From: Pieris napi
Lineage: Eukaryota; Arthropoda; Insecta; Lepidoptera; Pieridae
Length of the DNA: 64,000 bases
Reading direction: 5' to 3'
Assembly (NCBI RefSeq): GCF_905475465.1
Contig: NC_062249.1
Span: forward strand, 5,468,501 to 5,532,500
Shown piece by piece: positions 59,213 to 64,000 of the stretch. The notes under the pieces were generated by a model. It searched no databases, was not told where the DNA came from, and saw only the letters and a program-made list of their open reading frames with translations. The translations under genes and the position numbers were made by a program. Numbering within the stretch: the stretch's first letter is position 1; every line of letters starts with the position of its first letter.

Positions 59213-60171
59213 TCACGGTTGAGGGTTTTGTTGTAGGTGGACAGCTTGCTGCGCGGCTTGTTGTGCTGCTTGTGCGGCGTGTGCCGCTTGAACGGCTTGG
59301 GCTTGCATGTGATGTTGTTGGACTGCTTGTTGTGCTGCCTGAGCCGCCTGAGCTGCTTGGGCCGCTTGAGCGACTTGTGCCGCTTGGGCCGCCTGGGCGA
59401 CTTGAGCGGCTTGTGCAGCCTGCGCAGCTTGTTGAGCAGCTTGGACTGGAGACGGTAAATTGAAGCCTAACATCCTCGGATCATGTAATCGTAACGCTTG
59501 TTCAAATCTTTGTTCTCGCGCGATTCGGAACGCTTCTACCAATTCAGGGGAAAGCTGTCCACTAACTTCGTTTGGTTGAGGAAACCCTCCATTATGTCGT
59601 AAAGGACTAGGGTTCTCATTGTTATGGCCTGCAGCGGCCTGAGTCACAGCCAGTCTTAGTGCTTCAGCTTGCGATCGAAGCAATGCTTCAGCCTGTTGTA
59701 TACGTATTGCGGCTTCAGTCGGTGCGGGTGGAGGTTCTGGTGTTTGAGCTGGCGGTTCTCTAGCCAATTGCTGTCGCATTGCTGTTACCAAATTAGCTGC
59801 AGCAACTTGAACAGCATTAGACCCTTCACCAGGCTGTGCCATCATATTTGCTGCGGCAGCTGCTATTGCAGCTACTCTCTCATCACCATACGCCTGATGG
59901 CCGTTGTTTGACCGTAGGAGATCTGATAGTTTGTTCACAGCCGCACCGGCTTCGGAGCCAGCGGAAGAAGATAGTCGGCCATTTGATGATGAGTCTGAAT
60001 GGGCTGGTGATGGTGGTGCCAAATTAAGTAAGCCAGAAGCACCTGCCGATGCTGATACGGCCGCTAGGATGTCTCTTTCTCGCCGTTCGGCTGCAGCCCT
60101 TGAAAGCACGTACTGAGCGGCAAACTGGTGTTTCGGTTCCATTCTCATATGCTCCATGTGGGAGAGGAGAC
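59213..60171 (-). CDS. dati: dati-like zinc-finger protein, last coding exon
   Basis: Begins after acceptor aatttcag (60,172) in phase 1 and ends at TGA (59,215-59,213), adding 318 residues (about 192-509 of the visible chain). It completes finger 5 (CSVC...SH-ME-H), then a conserved-looking stretch HMRMEPKHQFAAQYVLSRAA, a Ser-rich segment, a Pro/Ala-rich linker and an Arg/Leu-rich helix. The last 77 residues (59,446-59,216) are an Ala-Gln-rich repeat built on AAQ. A similar AQ tail ends vertebrate ZNF384, a related family. The tail is probably a flexible activation or co-factor region in the nucleus. Frames on the plus strand here are antisense shadows of the GC-rich coding sequence. The dati assignment is by recollection of the finger region; rotund/squeeze relatives are the alternative. 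Confidence 0.85.
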
Positions 60172-60651
60172 CTGAAATTTTTTGTGTTTGCAATGAATAT
60201 GTGTACTTAGAAACTAATCTTTCCTAAAGGATGATGTCATAACAATCTATTTGATGGACTTTGTCAATCTAGGTTTATTATCTATTTTATTTATCGCGTA
60301 TTTTGTACGATGTAAGTTATTTAATTATTTTTCCATGTAATGTAAACATCTTATCAGTTGTATGCTATTTTATTTGATAAAACCAAAGCACAAGTAGATA
60401 TATTTAATGATGCAATGGAAAATTTTGAATTAAGTATTTTATTAGATAGATGGGTTTTTATTTGTACTTAAGAATATTCTTAAATGATATTAATTTGGCA
60501 TGATTGAAATATATTGTTATTCAGGATTTTTTTTATTATTTATTAGGTGAGCTTTCTACATTCTGTTTGCTTCTCGTTAAAATGTATCACGGTCAATCCA
60601 GCAGGTTATAGCTAAACCTCCATAATGGCGATATCAAAAATCTAAACTTAC
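60172..60651 (-). other. Intron, 480 bp
   Basis: GT (gtaagt at 60,651-60,646) to AG (60,173-60,172), phase 1. AT-rich with no repeat. Confidence 0.85.
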
Positions 60652-60873
60652 CACTTTCATGGGTGAATACGGCCTGACAAACAGAACAGGGCCACATTCG
60701 AAGACCACTAGTCAATTGTGTTTCCGGGTGACAGGCGAGGTGCTTCCGCAGCGATCCTTCATTGACGTAATGTTTTCCACACACGGGACACGGATGGTTT
60801 GCAGTCCGCCGCTTCGCTATATAAGGATCAATAGGTTTAGCTTGCGCTGGGTACGGTGATGTGGCAGGTGGGC
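60652..60873 (-). CDS. dati: dati-like zinc-finger protein, third visible exon (fingers 4 and 5)
   Basis: Acceptor tatggtag (60,874) and donor gtaagt (60,651) fix the ends. 222 bp, phase 1 to phase 1. It encodes residues about 117-191: a linker (SPPATSPYPAQAKPIDPY), finger 4 (CPVC-x12-H-x3-H in HPCPVCGKHYVNEGSLRKHL) and most of finger 5 (WPCSVCQAVFTHESG), which is completed by the next exon. Finger 5 has H-x2-H spacing, shorter than normal, so its zinc ligation may be irregular. C2H2 fingers of this kind bind DNA in the nucleus. Confidence 0.92.
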
Positions 60874-61633
60874 CTACCATAACACCAGGACAGGAGAGGT
60901 TAGTGGGTTAGGAGGGAGAAAGAGAAAACAAACCAGTTAATCTCTATGTTAAACCATTTGACGGGACGACTGCGGTTCGTAAAACTTAAGTGACTTTCTT
61001 TATATATAGTTTAATTGTTGATTCAAAGCTTTACAGAAACGCAGTCGTCAAACTTACTCTAATAAATAAACAATAAAACAATCGACGAAGAATGTTGAAA
61101 TCTTCAGCTATAAGATAAACAAAACATGTTATGACAACGAACGGTACGCCATCCGAAGAATCGTCTAAAACAAGAAATGTTTGCAAAACATCCAACCCCT
61201 CTAATAAAGACGAAACAATAACAGAGATGCTACAAATGGCGTGCCTCTTATACTAAAACTAATTATCTATGGGAACGATACGTTTCTGGTGTGATTTTTA
61301 GCCAACACCCCTCATGGCTTTGTGCCAGTTGGAAGCTTTTTCGTATCATTGTAAAACGGTAACCATATATTTTATTCAAGACAGTAAAAGAATAGATAGC
61401 GATTTAACAAACTTCCAGCGGCTCAACTTACAAGCTAATAAATCTCTTCCGTGGGAGCGAAGTTAAACATTCTAAATTCAAATTCTAAAAATTGACATTC
61501 GCTTCTAAATTCAAGTTTTATTTCACTCGACGAAAGAGATCGCTTATTCTAACTTAATTAACAAGAAATGTAATCTATGGTCATAAATGACATTCCTTCT
61601 GGCGCGGAATAAAAATGGCGTCCAGAAACTTAC
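60874..61633 (-). other. Intron, 760 bp
   Basis: gtaagt (61,633-61,628) to tag (60,876-60,874), phase 1. The pyrimidine tract (cctctcctgtcctgg) is good. No repeat recognised. Confidence 0.85.
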
Positions 61634-61799
61634 TGGCAACGCCGCTTGCGTTGGGGTCCTTGTGTGTGTTCTTCATGTGTTCTACTAGGGCTTCGCCCCC
61701 GAATACCACTTTTTGGCATATGGGGCATGGGGTGGCTGTAGCGCCTCCTATCATGAGCGCCGCATGTTGCTGCAAAACACCAAGGTGCAGCTGAAGCTC
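61634..61799 (-). CDS. dati: dati-like zinc-finger protein, second visible exon (finger 3)
   Basis: 166 bp if the outermost acceptor (gaacag, 61,800) is used; donor gtaagt at 61,633. Joins the previous exon in phase 0. It encodes ELQLHLGVLQQHAALMIGGA, then finger 3 (CPICQKVVFGGEALVEHMKN-T-H, C-x2-C-x12-H-x4-H) and a short tail. Two further in-frame acceptors lie inside: cttcag (exon would begin 61,790) and ttttgcag (61,769), the last with the best pyrimidine tract. Choice among them decides the spacing of finger 2's final histidine (see findings). Confidence 0.88.
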
Positions 61800-62836
61800 C
61801 TGTTCCACCGGGATGGCGTGGGCATAGTGGAAAGATTAGCAACATCGCAATAACAAATAAATACAGTCGAAATTGAATTTTGAAATTAGAATAATGCATA
61901 AATTAAATATAACTGCCAAAGGGAATTTTGTATTAAGAACGAGAATTTTGTGAAAATAAATTAGCCAATCATGATAACGTTGAAAGAAAATAATTTAAAT
62001 AAAAACGATATTAGCTAAAAATAGCATATGCCTAACAATTGTACAAATACATTGTAATTTATATTTTATGATAAACACTGGAATTTATTTTATTAATTCT
62101 TATAAATAATATTAAATTCTTAAATTAATATAAACGTGTTCCAATCGTTGTACTCTGTCGTCTATGGCTGTAGAAATATCAATCTGTTTGCTTACTTTAA
62201 ATACACTTTTTGAAACTGGAATGAAAATGTATCAATGGCTATTTGCCCTGAAAACTGCTGCATAATACATATGCACTAATAAAGGTCTTGAAAGAATAGG
62301 AATCAAACTATAAATATCACTAGCCAATGCTCGCAACTTTGTTTAATTAAATATATCCTAAAAAGTAGCCAAAATTTGTCCCTACTGTCGTTAACGACTG
62401 ATTGGTTTAACCAAGAATAATATCATAAATGTTACAAAATTACATTGCCTGTGGGCAAACTCCCAGTTAGATTGTTGGTTTGACGTATTTCTCTTTTTGA
62501 ACATGTCCTGTGATATTTTGAGTATTTTTGAAGTTATACTTCTTTTGGCGCGATAGGGAATAATGATGAAAGTAAATTTTTACGATGCGCGCGCTCACCG
62601 TCACAAACAACCGACACCCTGAAGTCAGCTATAGTCAACATTTTAGTTTTTCCTATTGTTGGTGTCGTTTTTTCTGCAAACGTAGATTTTTATCTTGTTA
62701 CGCCAAAGGAGTATAACTTCCAACGCTTGTACATAAGTACACACGTTTTTTTTTAATTTTATAACAGGAAAATCCTCATTATAATTTAAAATTATTGTTT
62801 TGTAGATTAATCGAGTTTAATTTTAACTAGACTTAC
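61800..62836 (-). other. Intron, about 1.04 kb
   Basis: gtaagt (62,836-62,831) to the acceptor region at 61,769-61,800. AT-rich. No repeat from the window's families seen. Confidence 0.8.
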
Positions 62837-63021
62837 CTTGGCTGTATGCGTTCGGAGGCTACTTTCCGTAGCGAACCCTTTTCCGCAGATATTACAATGG
62901 AACGGCCTATTTTTGGCTCTTTCCACTTGGGCATCGTGATTCCTAAGGTGCTGTTGAAGATTTGATAGCTGGATGAAGGCGCGGCCACAGTCTGGCAGGT
63001 GGCATTTGTATGGTCTTTCAC
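62837..63021 (-). CDS. dati: dati-like zinc-finger protein, first visible exon (fingers 1 and 2)
   Basis: Acceptor tgtcttcag (63,022) and donor gtaagt (62,836). 185 bp, starting in phase 1 (the first base of a Gly codon comes from the upstream exon outside the window) and ending in phase 0. It encodes 61 full residues: finger 1 (YKCHLPDCGRAFIQLSNLQQ-H-LRN-H, C-x4-C-x12-H-x3-H), a linker DAQVERAKNRP, and most of finger 2 (FHCNICGKGFATESSLRTH). The first finger's C-x4-C form and QLSNLQ helix recall the ZNF384/rotund/dati group. More fingers and the start codon should lie beyond 64,000. Confidence 0.92.
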
Positions 63022-63075
63022 CTGAAGACAAAATCATAACTTAAATATATGTTGATAAATGTCAAAAAGTTATGA
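63022..63075 (-). other. Intron flank
   Basis: Acceptor side of the intron that enters from beyond the right edge. Confidence 0.7.
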
Positions 63076-63441
63076 AAAACAAACGTTTGCCGGGTCAGCT
63101 AGACCCGGCAAACGTTTGTTTTGCCATGTATATTATTTTTAGGATTTTTTTTTAGTTCAATAAAAATAACTATCTACAATAATAAAAAATAGGGGTTGAT
63201 AGAAGAGGGGCTAAAATTAGGGGTTGTATGTATTTTTGTATGTTATATCATAAAAAATAAAAACAAAACAAATTGGGGTGGACTTATCCCTTATCACTTA
63301 AAGGTTTGAAACATAGATAGTAACCAATTTTCAGCCTTATTGAATATGCATAAAAAAAATTATAAGAATCGGTCGAGCCGTTTCGGAGGAGTATGGGAAC
63401 AAACATTGTGACACGAGAATTTTATATATTAGAAGATATAA
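63076..63441. repeat. Dispersed repeat, family K, with a 21-bp palindromic edge
   Basis: 63,076-63,096 and 63,102-63,122 are exact inverted copies (core acgtttgccgggtc) around agcta. From 63,102 the sequence runs as a repeat body that ends gtcgagccgtttcggaggag, caaacattgtgacacgagaa and ttttatatatta, a widespread insect repeat end. Lies within an intron of the zinc-finger gene. Confidence 0.7.
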
Positions 63442-64000
63442 AATTCATTAGTTCATGAAGGGGCCGATATATTACAGAGTAGGTACAAAAATACATAGAA
63501 AGTGTTTCCTCAATAACTTTGTAAATATATAGTCAAAAATCATGCAGTTATTAATTTGTTTCCTTAATCAATGTCAATCACGTATTTTCTATTAAAAATT
63601 AAAAAAAAATAATTTTGGTTGTGTATATGTAAACCGCTAATAATATTTAAGAGGTAAATGGCAAGAAAGCTACAAGGCGGTGATTGTGGGTCATAGATAA
63701 TACCGATACTTATAATATTAATTAAAAGTAAAGATTGATTGATTGTGCAGTAAAAACTAGACGAGACCACTTTGGTCTAGATTATACTTTGATGGATTAA
63801 TTATATATAAACTGCTTAATAAGATATAATACTTTAAACTGCGTTTAATAATCACAATTTGACAGCGGCGGAGTTGCTTGTCTATTCTTCTTCCCCTCTC
63901 TTTTCACTTGATTTGGGAAGTGATATGTAAATTTATATTCATTTTTGGAAATTAAATTTTAATAAAATAATTTAAAAAAAAGGGATTATCAATTTAGTAA
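63442..64000 (-). other. Intron of the dati-like gene, nothing else recognised
   Basis: AT-rich. No finger-coding sequence found on the minus strand, so the next upstream exon is outside the window. Confidence 0.55.

Noticed and set aside
59237..60116. Plus-strand frames opposite the last zinc-finger exon
   Set aside because: Antisense shadows of Ala/Gln/Ser-rich coding sequence; no splice sites or independent support.
61630..61899. Alternative 89-codon minus-strand frame over the finger-3 exon
   Set aside because: Different frame from the conserved cysteine/histidine pattern; it runs through the intron.

Overview
This is AT-rich animal nuclear DNA, almost certainly from a moth or butterfly. 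The evidence is a spliced gene with GT-AG introns, no operon-like packing, and a dense scatter of repeat families typical of Lepidoptera: a tRNA-derived SINE with a recognisable B box in more than ten copies, several families of 5'-truncated LINEs, and short foldback or MITE elements. The species cannot be fixed from the window alone. There are no CRISPR arrays, bacterial genes or free-standing tRNA or rRNA genes.

Layout. (1) About 1-25,000 is gene-poor. It holds SINEs, LINE tails, at least five inverted-repeat elements, a small tandem repeat and a palindromic (AT)n structure. A perfect RFX-type X-box palindrome lies at 20,101. (2) 25,107-25,280 (minus) is a clean 58-codon first coding exon of an unidentified gene, with a tiny upstream ORF that overlaps its start codon. 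Its downstream exons were not found and probably lie beyond the left edge. Two GC-rich islands upstream of it, at about 27.25 kb (with a perfect ecdysone-receptor-type palindrome and three GC boxes) and about 34.1 kb (GC boxes next to a TATA-like box), are candidate promoters or enhancers. (3) About 28-54 kb is repeat-rich intergenic or intronic DNA, including a LINE fragment with the YADD reverse-transcriptase motif and a perfect 11-bp target-site duplication. (4) 54.1-59.2 kb is nearly free of recognisable repeats. It carries three CTCF-like motifs and two strong hairpins, and probably contains a long 3' UTR. (5) 59,213-63,021 (minus) holds the last four coding exons of a C2H2 zinc-finger transcription factor that resembles Drosophila dati (CG2052). 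The exons splice in frame into 509 residues: five fingers, then a long Ser/Pro/Ala/Gln-rich tail ending in an Ala-Gln repeat. The 5' part of this gene lies beyond the right edge.

The two genes point the same way (minus), with the dati-like gene upstream of the unidentified one. Both look like developmental or neural regulators, which fits the large, repeat-filled non-coding space. The most biological surprise is in the zinc-finger gene: three in-frame alternative acceptors over 30 nt at one exon start, where the innermost turns an irregular second finger into a canonical one. No wholly new multi-gene system was found.
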